Source of the DNA: a virus
Virus record (IMG/VR): IMGVR_UViG_3300034170_000023
Location: 19,208 to 83,207 of that record
Direction: 5' to 3' (one strand)
Length of the DNA: 64,000 nt
The notes beneath the pieces are model-generated. The model did no database searches. It was not told the origin of the DNA and worked only from the letters and a program-made list of their open reading frames with translations. Both the position numbers and the translations under genes were made by a program. Position 1 is the stretch's first letter. Every line of letters starts with the position of its first letter. This document shows, one piece after another, positions 41,162 to 49,157 of this stretch.

Positions 41162-41443
41162 TTATACCTCCACATTAATAAAAGTTTTAATGTGCTGGAT
41201 ATCTACACCAAAGCTAGTAAGGTACTTACAAATCTTCAGGGCAGCCACACTATCAACACACTTACCTGTGATAAGTATACGACTATTTTCCTTATCAATC
41301 TCCAGTACTATCAGTGTGTCCTGCGCATTCAACTGATTCCAGATATGACATACGCACTCAACAACCTTAACATCACCTAGCTTTGTGTGCAGGTACCCAA
41401 GACTTGTGTATTCTACTGGTAGATTATAGTTTAAATAGCTCAT
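41162..41443 (-). CDS. Small alpha/beta protein
   Basis: 93 residues (MSYLNYNLPVEYTSLGY), hydrophobic strands LIVLEIDKENSRILITG. Its stop abuts the next start. Unknown. Confidence 0.58.
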   Translation of the reverse strand: MSYLNYNLPVEYTSLGYLHTKLGDVKVVECVCHIWNQLNAQDTLIVLEIDKENSRILITGKCVDSVAALKICKYLTSFGVDIQHIKTFINVEV

Positions 41444-41449
41444 CTCTAG

Positions 41450-41635
41450 CTACCTCTTCTCCTTAACTACAAACCCGTCAAGATGCCCTAGTAATAGCTC
41501 AATCTGTTTTTGTTTACTCTCGATGTTCTGGAATTCGGCAGTAAGATCTTTTATCTTATCAGCCTGTTTACCGGTAGTCCATAATAGGCTGATCCATACA
41601 CCAAGAAATAGGCAAGCTAACGTACTGGTTTTCAT
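41450..41635 (-). CDS. Small membrane-anchored coiled-coil protein
   Basis: 61 residues from MKTSTLACLFLGVWISLLW, behind GGAGAAAG. One membrane helix followed by a heptad-rich tail. Resembles the lysis-block coil proteins in layout. Confidence 0.55.
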   Translation of the reverse strand: MKTSTLACLFLGVWISLLWTTGKQADKIKDLTAEFQNIESKQKQIELLLGHLDGFVVKEKR

Positions 41636-41660
41636 TCTTCTTTCTCCTGTACCACAAATG

Positions 41661-41879
41661 TCATCTCTCACTCACCCTCTCAACATCCCCATCACACATC
41701 TCCCTAAGCGTTTTCATACTTTCCTCTATGCTTGAATAAAACTCTACACACTCACACTCTTGGTAGCAGCCACTCTTCACCCTACTCCACCAGAATGTAT
41801 TATCAACATCCACAGAGTTGTAAGGAGCTTCTAGTAGGAATGCGTATACATCCCACCAACTGTTAAATGATTTAGTCAT
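41661..41879 (-). CDS. Small acidic protein
   Basis: 72 residues from MTKSFNSWWDVYAFLLEAP, behind GGAGGG. Trp/Cys-rich centre (FWWSRVKSGCYQECEC). Unknown. Confidence 0.55.
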   Translation of the reverse strand: MTKSFNSWWDVYAFLLEAPYNSVDVDNTFWWSRVKSGCYQECECVEFYSSIEESMKTLREMCDGDVERVSER

Positions 41880-41976
41880 CTGCCCTCCACTCATCAAGTG
41901 CCTCAGTTAAACCTTTATGGAATATCTTAGGATCTGACACATATCTCTGTGCGTACTCCTTGATTGTCTCATTCAT
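41872..41976 (-). CDS. Very small helical ORF
   Basis: 34 residues (MNETIKEYAQRYVSDP), overlapping the next start. Unknown. Confidence 0.45.
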   Translation of the reverse strand: MNETIKEYAQRYVSDPKIFHKGLTEALDEWRADD

Positions 41977-42016
41977 AAGTAATTCTCTCCATAATACAAT
42001 ATCTCCAGTATAACAT

Positions 42017-42554
42017 TCAGAGCAGCCTACATTTTTCATTCAATAGCTCCTGTAGTTCATCTAGAGGATACTCATCTAAGTCACTTTCTAGTTTAAACCC
42101 CTTACCAGCCACTTGAATCATACCATCTCCAGCTTTGTCATTATCACCAATACCAATTAGGTTGTAATCCATAGTGTGCAACCAAGACTTCATTGGCTTA
42201 GGGTGACTGGTGAGTAGGGCTAGTGCATTGTATCCTAACATATGCAGAGTAGATGCTTTGAAGATCCCTTCCACTAGATACAAATCTTTCTTATTAGGGT
42301 CTAGCGTCTCCAATCCCCAGCAAGCATTAACTCCCCGTTGACTGTATGTGAAGTATCGGCTAAGCCTTGGATCATTCAGACGTTTAGCTTGCTCATCTGG
42401 TCTATATTGCTGGTCTATATTGCTGGTATCCTAAGAACTGTCCACACAAGTTAGTGAGATATACAGTAAGAATATTATTATCTTCATCTAAGACTTGATT
42501 CACATATCTGGTTGAATCGTAGTGTCTCGATAGTAAATGTTTTTGTAGACTCAT
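42017..42554 (-). pseudogene. TOPRIM-domain primase-like gene broken by a 13-bp duplication
   Basis: The first part reads from ATG 42554 (MSLQKHLLSRHYDS ... FLGYQQYRPAI) and stops at TAG 42402-42404. If one copy of the tandem 13-mer is removed the frame continues as YRPDEQAKRLNDPRLSRYF, then WGLETLDPNKKD, LYLVEGIFKAS, GDNDKAGD and an acidic end. VEG plus GDNDKAG form a TOPRIM-type Glu/Asp-x-Asp site, as in primases. The original protein would be about 180 residues. As present, only a 50-residue fragment and a possible TTG-initiated 98-residue TOPRIM fragment (from 42313) can be made. Confidence 0.75.
42400..42425. repeat. Tandem 13-bp duplication
   Basis: GTCTATATTGCTG occurs twice in direct succession (42400-42412, 42413-42425). 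Since 13 is not a multiple of 3 it shifts the frame of the gene around it. Confidence 0.95.
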
Positions 42555-42578
42555 AAACACTCCCCACTTAATTACTGT

Positions 42579-42818
42579 TTATGAAACCTTCTGTATAACC
42601 AATCCAAGTTTCATAATGATATCTTCCAACTTCATCAGTGTCAACTTCCCATTATGATCTTTCACAAACGTACTCATCACACCATTAGTATTCACCACTG
42701 TAAACACATCATCACTCCCTTCAAAGCTTACTGAGGATACACTCTTCAGAATAGCTCCATCAAGAGTTTTGAAGATTGGTGTATTGTTTGTAGACATACG
42801 GCATTTAATTTGATTCAT
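42579..42818 (-). CDS. Small hypothetical protein
   Basis: 79 residues from MNQIKCRMSTNNTP, start overlapping the previous stop (TAATG). Beta-rich (SFEGSDDVFTVVNTNG). Unknown. Confidence 0.55.
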   Translation of the reverse strand: MNQIKCRMSTNNTPIFKTLDGAILKSVSSVSFEGSDDVFTVVNTNGVMSTFVKDHNGKLTLMKLEDIIMKLGLVIQKVS

Positions 42819-43030
42819 TAGTCCCAACGTCCTTTACGATAATATGGTTTAGGTTTAATATTACTAATCTCCTCAGAACACTCAACTTGATCATGAGTGC
42901 TATTAAGGATATATTTCATCCTAAGATGTTCCTCAATGCTTGCAAGCTTAATATCAATCTCTTTCCATTGGTCCTGTGACATACCTGATGTGTCTATACC
43001 AAGGTGGGTTATCATTCGATCAATAATCAT
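42818..43030 (-). CDS. Small protein with C-terminal YRKGRWD
   Basis: 70 residues, acidic helix (DQWKEIDIKLASIEEH) then PKPYYRKGRWD at the end, shared with the gene at 40973. Unknown. Confidence 0.58.
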   Translation of the reverse strand: MIIDRMITHLGIDTSGMSQDQWKEIDIKLASIEEHLRMKYILNSTHDQVECSEEISNIKPKPYYRKGRWD

Positions 43031-43224
43031 TACAAATTCTCCAAGTCTCTTTCAAAATAATAATCCCTAGCATCATCCACACCATCCCAATAACCTCTCC
43101 GGTAATCCATCCAAGATGTCTGTGTAGAAAGAGAGCAGAATACGTCTCCGCACATCTCAATATCACGTTCAGAGATTGTACAGTGTTGGATGAATGACGC
43201 TAGGAGTTCTTCTTGTGTTTTCAA
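43030..43224 (-). CDS. Small acidic protein (TTG start)
   Basis: 64 residues; contains YRRGYWDGVDDARDYY, with a Tyr/Gly/Trp/Asp cluster. Unknown. Confidence 0.55.
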   Translation of the reverse strand: MKTQEELLASFIQHCTISERDIEMCGDVFCSLSTQTSWMDYRRGYWDGVDDARDYYFERDLENL

Positions 43225-43451
43225 CGTCGTCCACTATTCAGGAGATTAATGATTTCAACTTTTACCCTACCAAGGTACTGCCAAGCTTCTACTGAGAAAG
43301 AATTTGTATAGTGAATAGCTTCCCCAATATTTAAGCCCATACATTTATACTCTTGTTCAATCATATAAATCTCAGATTCGACCATGTGTAGAAGTGCAGC
43401 GTTGACAGCCCGCATCTGGAACATTTCTTGATACTGCTCTAAAGTTTTCAT
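43221..43451 (-). CDS. Small helical protein
   Basis: 76 residues (MKTLEQYQEMFQMRAVNAA), helical. Overlaps both neighbours. Unknown. Confidence 0.55.
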   Translation of the reverse strand: MKTLEQYQEMFQMRAVNAALLHMVESEIYMIEQEYKCMGLNIGEAIHYTNSFSVEAWQYLGRVKVEIINLLNSGRR

Positions 43452-43807
43452 TCTCCAAACATCCTACTCTCAAGTTTCCTTACAACATCCAGCACACCAT
43501 CAAAATCAAAGTTGTAAGCTAGGTTCCTAATATTGTGTAGGTCTTCTCGGAATTCTCCAAACACAGCTTGAATGATTGAGCGCTTTGTTTCTTCTAGTGC
43601 AATATTAAGTTTACTTGCATGGTGCGGTCCTTCTTGAATAATAATAGAAGTCTCTAGTATCACGCCAAGCTTATACACAGTTCCTATTGAAGACAGACTA
43701 CTAGGTGTATATTCTGACTCCACACTCAAATAGCTTTGCAGCGGTGAACATATAGGTTTTCTTACGTTTGTTTGCACAGCTTTAATCTGTTTTGATAGCT
43801 CACTCAT
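43448..43807 (-). CDS. Hypothetical protein
   Basis: 119 residues from MSELSKQIKAVQTNVRK, with AAGGAG 6 nt upstream. The frame is open to ATG 43885 (KDKQTYYLVSGDG), which could be the true start although it has no ribosome site. Unknown. Confidence 0.55.
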   Translation of the reverse strand: MSELSKQIKAVQTNVRKPICSPLQSYLSVESEYTPSSLSSIGTVYKLGVILETSIIIQEGPHHASKLNIALEETKRSIIQAVFGEFREDLHNIRNLAYNFDFDGVLDVVRKLESRMFGE

Positions 43808-43916
43808 GAGTTTCTCCTTACATGCATGATTTATGGGGTATAAACCATCGCCACTTACTAAGTAGTATGTTTGCTTGTCTTTCATATTATCGTCGTTTTA
43901 CACCCCATTTACTCCC

Positions 43917-44327
43917 TCACTTTACACTCTTTTGCCTCGATTTGAAAGGGATTTCTACAGGGAATGTTGGTGGATTAGTGAAATGCTGCTCAATATACTC
44001 TAAAAGTGGCCCTACAACACCAATTGCTGACAGATGTTGGTTCAAACTCACGTATTCTTTGATATTGGAACATCCTGTACTCTCTACGAATAGGTTGATG
44101 TCAAAATTAGCCTTCTTAGCGATACGTCGAAGGTATTTATAGTCACTAGAAGGTTTCCACCACATTGGGAGCTTAGAGCCATACTTTGAAGCTAATTCAA
44201 CCCAGTGTGTGTGGTCAGAGTATTCAGTTTTGAAGTGTGAACGGGCATATTCTTGTTCCTCTAGACGATTGATCTGTATTTGTGCTCTCTGTTCGTCTGT
44301 CATGATGGTGAATGGACTGGTTTTCAT
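43917..44327 (-). CDS. Hypothetical protein
   Basis: 136 residues. HTHWVELASKYGSKLPMWW and KYLRRIAKKANFDI suggest a helical DNA-binding-like fold. Unknown. Confidence 0.58.
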   Translation of the reverse strand: MKTSPFTIMTDEQRAQIQINRLEEQEYARSHFKTEYSDHTHWVELASKYGSKLPMWWKPSSDYKYLRRIAKKANFDINLFVESTGCSNIKEYVSLNQHLSAIGVVGPLLEYIEQHFTNPPTFPVEIPFKSRQKSVK

Positions 44328-44486
44328 TTAGTATGCCTTCTTATATAAAATCTTACCACAGCAAATACACTGTAAACTGTACCAAGTACCTTCATAACTA
44401 CCACTATCTTTCTTAATGGAGTACGGTCCTTGAGATATAATCTTAAATTCATGTACTCCTAAGAAGCACCATAGCTTAGTTTTCAT
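44328..44486 (-). CDS. Small Cys-rich zinc-ribbon-like protein
   Basis: 52 residues beginning MKTKLWCFLGVHEFK, with QCICCGK near the end, a CxxC-type zinc knuckle. Unknown. Confidence 0.6.
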   Translation of the reverse strand: MKTKLWCFLGVHEFKIISQGPYSIKKDSGSYEGTWYSLQCICCGKILYKKAY

Positions 44487-44504
44487 GTGTTTCTCCAATA
44501 TTAA

Positions 44505-44690
44505 TCATTCTTTCTCTCCTTCAGCATCATTAGCACATTCCAATAACATATTAATTTCCTGTAAAGCCTCTTCAAGAAGGATATTCTCAGGTATATTTAA
44601 AGCCTTACTAATCTTCTTTGAGCGTGTATAGGCTTTTAGAAGGTCTTTGTGTAAGAGTGTGAGGTGTTTGGTTAGTTGTTTTGGTGTCAT
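44505..44690 (-). CDS. Small helical protein
   Basis: 61 residues, two helices (TKHLTLLHKDLLKAYTRSK and ILLEEALQEINMLLE). Unknown. Confidence 0.55.
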   Translation of the reverse strand: MTPKQLTKHLTLLHKDLLKAYTRSKKISKALNIPENILLEEALQEINMLLECANDAEGEKE

Positions 44691-45193
44691 TTATAAGTCT
44701 TCTCTTTGATGTCTAGTCGTTTACGGACTTCATTAAGGTCAATTGGAAAGTAGCCTGTATGTTCCATACAAACATTCAAGTATTTAGGGTCATCAATTTT
44801 GTCAAAGTGCATATGCCCATGAACATTAAACTTTCCACGAAGCTCTTGTGGATGTATTGGTGCATGACTCAACCACATACCCTTGTACTTATGTAAACTA
44901 TATACAGCATCGTATGTGTCACACAAGTCTTTCATGGAAATGCCACGCTCAAGGTCATGATTGCCACAGATCAATACTTTCTTCTCAGCAGTCCATGTCT
45001 TAATGTCCACTAAATGCTCTTTAGTAAAGCACATGTCGCCCAACATAAACACTACATCTCGTTTAGTCACGATTTTGTGATAGTTCTCCTTGATGGCATC
45101 ATTATGCTCATCCACAGAGCTAAACTGACTCCTAAAATTACAGATATTCTTGTGCCCCATATGAGCATCACTCATAAACCATACGTTTGCCAC
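44687..45193 (-). CDS. Calcineurin-like metallophosphoesterase (small)
   Basis: 168 residues, GTG behind GGAG. Motifs in order: MSDAHMGH (residues 7-14), LGDMC, GNHD near 78, SHAPIHP and HGHMH near 125. This is a compact phosphoesterase of the YfcE-like type. Substrate unknown. The phage also encodes a larger one at 11601. Confidence 0.87.
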   Translation of the reverse strand: MANVWFMSDAHMGHKNICNFRSQFSSVDEHNDAIKENYHKIVTKRDVVFMLGDMCFTKEHLVDIKTWTAEKKVLICGNHDLERGISMKDLCDTYDAVYSLHKYKGMWLSHAPIHPQELRGKFNVHGHMHFDKIDDPKYLNVCMEHTGYFPIDLNEVRKRLDIKEKTYK

Positions 45194-45229
45194 TAAAATT
45201 CTCCTTCTCTATTTACCAAGCACCAATTA

Positions 45230-45266
45230 TAAAGAAAGCCGTCTCCCTATGCAAGCAGAAACGGCT
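45230..45266 (-). terminator. Terminator after the 45271-45537 gene
   Basis: On the - strand AGCCGT / ACGGCT (6 bp, 18-nt loop) followed by TTCTTTAT. Confidence 0.65.
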
Positions 45267-45270
45267 AATA

Positions 45271-45537
45271 TTACTCAAATAAATGTTCATTTTCTAGGAA
45301 ATAGTCAGAAAGCATCTCGCTCAGCTCTCGATCAGACCAATCACCAGCTCCAACGTTGATTTCTACATATTCTCCGTGGTGTGAGTATTCTTTGGAGGTG
45401 TATTCAAAGTCTTTTAGCCATTCTTCCTGAACCTCCATACCAAGATACGTGTCATGACCACCCAAACGTGTTCTACTAATCATTGAACTGTAAGAGGACC
45501 AAGTATACTTGTCAAATATCTGGATAAAATTCTCCAT
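45271..45537 (-). CDS. Acidic hypothetical protein
   Basis: 88 residues, coupled to the ligase gene by overlap (its ATG lies in the ligase 3' end). Acidic (EYVEINVGAGDWSDRELSE). Unknown. Confidence 0.6.
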   Translation of the reverse strand: MENFIQIFDKYTWSSYSSMISRTRLGGHDTYLGMEVQEEWLKDFEYTSKEYSHHGEYVEINVGAGDWSDRELSEMLSDYFLENEHLFE

Positions 45538-46603
45538 TTTTAAATTCCCCGTCTCTAATGCAAAGTCCAGTAGGAAACTGAGGCAGCTTGCTGTCCTTGT
45601 AGCGAGTTTGGAATTTTACAGTAAGCTTCTTACCAATAAACTGGCTCGGAAACATTAACTGATACTTTCGTTGTTCAAAGTCACCATAGGTTACCGTAAA
45701 GTAATCTTTTGCTACGGAATCATATACCTCAAATACAGCATTGTTGTTCTTATCCTCTAGAACTGCAACAATCTCAAACTCTTCGTCTAGAAATTCCTTA
45801 TATTTCTGACTATCTGCTGAACGCTTACCTGATTCATATACACCAGAGCCATTACGAAGCATCAACCCTTCAAACCCACGAGCAACACTGTCTTTATGGT
45901 GGACTTTCATGTCTTGCTCAGATTCAACATTGACATAATCAATAACTTGTACCTGTGTTCCTAGCATACGCTTTGTCAAAGCTCTGATTGTATTGACTCG
46001 TGTACTAAACTCTTCATCATTAACAACATCAAATACTACAAACCCAAGAAAAGGTGTTAGTTCATTAGGTTTCTTGATAGCAGAAACAATCTCTTCTAGG
46101 TAATTACCCTTAATGAACAGTTCACCATCCCAAATCTCACCCTCTTTCATAATGGCAGATAGTTGACCTTGAAGGTGCTTCACATCATATAGCTTACCAC
46201 CACGGGATTTCAAGGTGATAACACCATCTTCACAGATAGCTAAAGCTCGGCATCCGTCCATCTTGTCACTGCCCCAGCAAGGATATTTAATACGATGTCC
46301 TTGTTTGGTGTAGTCAGCACTCAGCATTGGAAGGATATCTAAGTCTTGCAACTCTTCTTTATTCTCTCGATAACCCTTATCTTTCTGTTTAGCTACTTTA
46401 CTGAGAGCTTCTAGTTCAGCTTGTTGTGCTGGAGTAGTTTCATTGCTACGTCCAATATTCTTACCCTTGATAGATTCAATCTTTAGCTGAATCTTACCGT
46501 TTTCTTGACCAAACTCAATAAAGATTTCTTCGTCTTTGGTTTCAACAGCCCACAGCTTGAAGCCTCCCGCTTTATTGAGGCCGTACAGTGTAATCTTTTC
46601 CAA
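45512..46603 (-). CDS. ATP-dependent DNA ligase with N-terminal WGR-like domain
   Basis: 363 residues. Nucleotidyltransferase motif I is SDKMDGCRAL (Lys in K-M-D-G, near residue 115). Other ligase motifs: DGELFIKGNY (motif III region), GFEGLMLRNG (motif IV region) and KYKEF then TVKFQTRYKDSK near the C-terminus. It seals nicks after primer removal. Residues 1-75 (LYGLNKAGGFKLWAVET, GKNIGRSNETTPAQQ) look like a WGR fold, the domain that binds DNA ends in PARPs. TTG start with AAGGAG 7 nt upstream. Confidence 0.88.
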   Translation of the reverse strand: MEKITLYGLNKAGGFKLWAVETKDEEIFIEFGQENGKIQLKIESIKGKNIGRSNETTPAQQAELEALSKVAKQKDKGYRENKEELQDLDILPMLSADYTKQGHRIKYPCWGSDKMDGCRALAICEDGVITLKSRGGKLYDVKHLQGQLSAIMKEGEIWDGELFIKGNYLEEIVSAIKKPNELTPFLGFVVFDVVNDEEFSTRVNTIRALTKRMLGTQVQVIDYVNVESEQDMKVHHKDSVARGFEGLMLRNGSGVYESGKRSADSQKYKEFLDEEFEIVAVLEDKNNNAVFEVYDSVAKDYFTVTYGDFEQRKYQLMFPSQFIGKKLTVKFQTRYKDSKLPQFPTGLCIRDGEFKNGEFYPDI

Positions 46604-46614
46604 TTTAATTCTCC

Positions 46615-47022
46615 TTAAATTTTAAGTGTTGGTATTCCATGCAGCTTTAAATACTCAATACCTTCTGTAGACCTATAATCATGTCGGTAGAATACCTTCT
46701 CAACTCCAGCTTCAACTAATTCTACACTACAAGCCAAACATGGGCAATGACTAACCACAAGAATTGCACCAATAGAAGTTTCAGTTGATTTCCTGAGCTT
46801 ATCTAGGCAAGCAATTTCTGCATGACGTGTAGCTGCTGTAGTTTTACCTTCTGAATCCTCGCATTGATTAGTGCGCCAGCCTGATCTTGTCCCATTAGTG
46901 CCAAGAGCAATGATGTTATCGTTCTTATATAACAAGCTACCTACTTTTAAGCGTGTTGCTTCGCTAGTCTCCCCAAACCTGCAAGCCATATCCATAAGTG
47001 CCTGTAAATATTTCTCTTTAAT
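46615..47022 (-). CDS. dCMP deaminase, probably from an ATT start
   Basis: 126 residues from ATG 46995, or about 135 from ATT 47022. Zinc motifs TRHAEIACLDK and SHCPCLACSVEL are complete. Family proteins usually have a helix before the GxTSxxxRxKVG block (here FGETSEATRLKVG). The ATG start would cut this helix, whereas ATT gives KEKYLQALMDMACRFG and sits 7 nt after AAGGAG, the same spacing as the ligase TTG upstream site. It would convert dCMP to dUMP, the ThyX substrate. Confidence 0.85.
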   Translation of the reverse strand: MKEKYLQALMDMACRFGETSEATRLKVGSLLYKNDNIIALGTNGTRSGWRTNQCEDSEGKTTAATRHAEIACLDKLRKSTETSIGAILVVSHCPCLACSVELVEAGVEKVFYRHDYRSTEGIEYLKLHGIPTLKI

Positions 47023-47037
47023 TTTAATTCTCCTTAT

Positions 47038-47253
47038 TCACCAAGTCAACTCTGAGCCGTCTTCATCCAATAGCTTAATCTCAACACCTTTGTCACGGAG
47101 TATTGCTAGTAAGTGGGATTCTGAAAAGGCTTCATAAGTAATACCCTCTTGTTCAGCAATAGAGTTGAGATGATCACCTAGCCAGTACATACCAACTCCA
47201 TCCATCTCGTAAATACCATCTTCTTTGTCAATGTACTGAATTACATAGCTCAT
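47038..47253 (-). CDS. Small acidic protein
   Basis: 71 residues from MSYVIQYIDKEDGIYEM, behind AAGGAG. Acidic; GMYWLGDHLNSI. Unknown. Confidence 0.58.
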   Translation of the reverse strand: MSYVIQYIDKEDGIYEMDGVGMYWLGDHLNSIAEQEGITYEAFSESHLLAILRDKGVEIKLLDEDGSELTW

Positions 47254-47263
47254 TAGTTTCTCC

Positions 47264-47581
47264 TTAACTTGGACGAAGGTTTGCTGCAAAGCCCCTGCGT
47301 GTATTTGTTCCCGTGCAGCTATAACCAGAGTTTTCTTGTTTACTTTTACTCTTGATCGTCTTACCAGTCTTTACAACATAACGTGACGTACCAAAGATTT
47401 CATCACATTTATCTTGGGCAGCTTTCCTATCTGATGTCTTATAGAAGTAGTAGTCTTGCATAGCACTAACTGAGAAATAAGTGCCCGGCTCCACAAAGTC
47501 ATATGAAGTATAATCTGTAAAGGACACAATAACTACCTCGACCTCTTTTACCTTTACTTTCTTTTCCAATGCCTTAGCCAT
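47264..47581 (-). CDS. Hypothetical protein
   Basis: 105 residues from MAKALEKKVKVKEVEVV, behind GGGAG. Tyr-rich middle (MQDYYFYKTSDRKAAQDKC), basic end. Unknown. Confidence 0.58.
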   Translation of the reverse strand: MAKALEKKVKVKEVEVVIVSFTDYTSYDFVEPGTYFSVSAMQDYYFYKTSDRKAAQDKCDEIFGTSRYVVKTGKTIKSKSKQENSGYSCTGTNTRRGFAANLRPS

Positions 47582-47602
47582 ACTATGTAAATCTCCCATT
47601 AG

Positions 47603-47788
47603 TTATTTCCACAATACTTGTATGACAGCTTCATTCAATTTACCTTTCTTGGTGACAAACTCTACTTTAGTTAGAGTAGCTTCATTGCCAAGTCGATCTA
47701 TAAACTCTTCTTTCCATTTCTTAATTAAAGTGTTGCCATCAGCTAGATAATAAGGAATGTGTGGAATAATCTTAACAACACCCATCAT
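47603..47788 (-). CDS. Small hypothetical protein
   Basis: 61 residues (MMGVVKIIPHIPYYLADG), alpha/beta, basic. The start overlaps the previous stop. Unknown. Confidence 0.55.
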   Translation of the reverse strand: MMGVVKIIPHIPYYLADGNTLIKKWKEEFIDRLGNEATLTKVEFVTKKGKLNEAVIQVLWK

Positions 47789-47937
47789 TGCATATCATCC
47801 CAACCATCATAATTTGCATAGTCATCTTCTGGGTATGTTGCTGGTTCATCATCCCAAACTAAATCTAGAGGTTCTTCATCTTCGTAGTATTCATCAACAC
47901 ATTTATCCAAGAAGATATCATAAGCTGAATTACTCAT
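47785..47937 (-). CDS. Very acidic small protein
   Basis: 50 residues from MSNSAYDIFLDKC; nearly half Asp/Glu/Tyr (VDEYYEDEEPLDLVWDDEP). DNA mimicry is possible by charge, with no further support. Confidence 0.55.
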   Translation of the reverse strand: MSNSAYDIFLDKCVDEYYEDEEPLDLVWDDEPATYPEDDYANYDGWDDMQ

Positions 47938-48061
47938 ATTCAATCCCATCCATAATAGCTGCCATAATTTCCTCACCAAGCTCCTCTAGCATATCTTGAG
48001 AGGACAAATCAAAGTGTTCATATTGCTGTGAGTGTGTAAAGTAAGAGTAGAAGTTGTTCAT
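47930..48061 (-). CDS. Small acidic helical protein
   Basis: 43 residues (MNNFYSYFTHSQQYEHFDL). The 3' end overlaps the next start. Unknown. Confidence 0.5.
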   Translation of the reverse strand: MNNFYSYFTHSQQYEHFDLSSQDMLEELGEEIMAAIMDGIEYE

Positions 48062-48159
48062 ACATCCTCCTCTTCAGATTCTTTGTAGGAGTCAAGTTGT
48101 TCTTGGAGTTCTTGTTGATATTCTTTAGTTAGTTCTTGAATCTCTTCTTGTGAAATCAT
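48058..48159 (-). CDS. Very small acidic helix
   Basis: 33 residues (MISQEEIQELTKEYQQELQ), Gln/Glu-rich, coupled both sides. Unknown. Confidence 0.45.
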   Translation of the reverse strand: MISQEEIQELTKEYQQELQEQLDSYKESEEEDV

Positions 48160-48350
48160 TTTGTTTCTCCTTTAGGTAATACAGCAGCAGTTCGTAGTTT
48201 TAACCAAGCATCACCAACTAAATCTTGAAACTGATCTTTACCACGTACACCATCTTCAAGAATGTATTGTTCTAGTGTATAGAGAACAATATCAATAGGG
48301 TTAATTGTATTTGTGTGTACAAGGTTGTCGATAACGTCTTCGTAGTTCAT
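48156..48350 (-). CDS. Small acidic protein
   Basis: 64 residues, helical (MNYEDVIDNLVHTNTINP). First gene after the promoter at 48381. Unknown. Confidence 0.58.
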   Translation of the reverse strand: MNYEDVIDNLVHTNTINPIDIVLYTLEQYILEDGVRGKDQFQDLVGDAWLKLRTAAVLPKGETK

Positions 48351-48380
48351 GTGTCTCCCCTTTAATTTGTCTAGGTGCCC

Positions 48381-48409
48381 ATTGTAAGCAGCACCCTATA
48401 TCTTGTCAA
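48381..48409 (-). promoter_or_regulatory. Internal leftward promoter
   Basis: TTGACA (48409-48404), 17-bp spacer, TACAAT (48386-48381), between the ClpP-like gene and the small genes downstream. Confidence 0.75.
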
Positions 48410-48413
48410 CCAT

Positions 48414-49148
48414 TTATTTAAGTTTCTTTGCAGCCTTTTCAGCAGCGAGAGTAGCCTTTTGGGCTGCGATTCGTTCAGCGGATAGTGCTGCTTGTACACC
48501 TTTCTGCACAGCTTCTTGGATAATTGACTCTAGGGATGCTTCTGGTTCGTCAGAATTGCATTCTGTGCAGTCTTCTTTGCCACAACCTTGATTCTCACGA
48601 TATTCTTGCAAACTGTCAAGTCGTTCTGCAATATTCTCTACATCAAAGTAAAATGGTGTCCCTTTAATCACATCTGACAGCTCATCAACACTAAGGAATC
48701 CAGAATATACGTTATTATACAATCGTTTTAGCTGACCTCGTGAAAAATTAGCATGTTCAAGTATGTCCGTATCCTTTCCTGATAGTCCATAGCTACTTGT
48801 GTGGATCATTAGGCTAGAAGTATCATCAATAATCCATTCTCGTGCAGACAGGGCAATGATACTACCAGCAGAAGCCACTTCTGGTCCAATAACTGCAATA
48901 GTATGAGCCGAACAACTGTTTAGTGCCCGTACAAATAGCATTGCTGTGTCTAGATAGCCTCCCGGAGTACATAGGTCAAGAATTACAGTATCTTGCTCAC
49001 CAGCACCATTGATTACGTCAAACTCTTCTACCCATTCAGTTGGTTCAGAGATAGGTTCATGGATTTTAATAACATAAGTCATACCACCATTATGGCTTGA
49101 GGTAATACGTGACTGTTTTGGTAGTAGCATCAGTTCTTCATGTTTCAT
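48414..49148 (-). CDS. ClpP/S49-like serine protease with C-terminal coiled coil
   Basis: 244 residues. Catalytic Ser in VASAGSIIALS (near residue 93) and His in LMIHTSSYG (near 118) fit the ClpP-fold protease pattern, with DLCTPGGYLDTAM forming the oxyanion strand. The last 60 residues are a Cys-containing linker and an Ala/Lys coiled coil. Head-maturation proteases of this fold occur in many phages. Here it sits with PhoH, not with head genes, so the role is open. Confidence 0.78.
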   Translation of the reverse strand: MKHEELMLLPKQSRITSSHNGGMTYVIKIHEPISEPTEWVEEFDVINGAGEQDTVILDLCTPGGYLDTAMLFVRALNSCSAHTIAVIGPEVASAGSIIALSAREWIIDDTSSLMIHTSSYGLSGKDTDILEHANFSRGQLKRLYNNVYSGFLSVDELSDVIKGTPFYFDVENIAERLDSLQEYRENQGCGKEDCTECNSDEPEASLESIIQEAVQKGVQAALSAERIAAQKATLAAEKAAKKLK

Positions 49149-49157
49149 GGAAATTCC

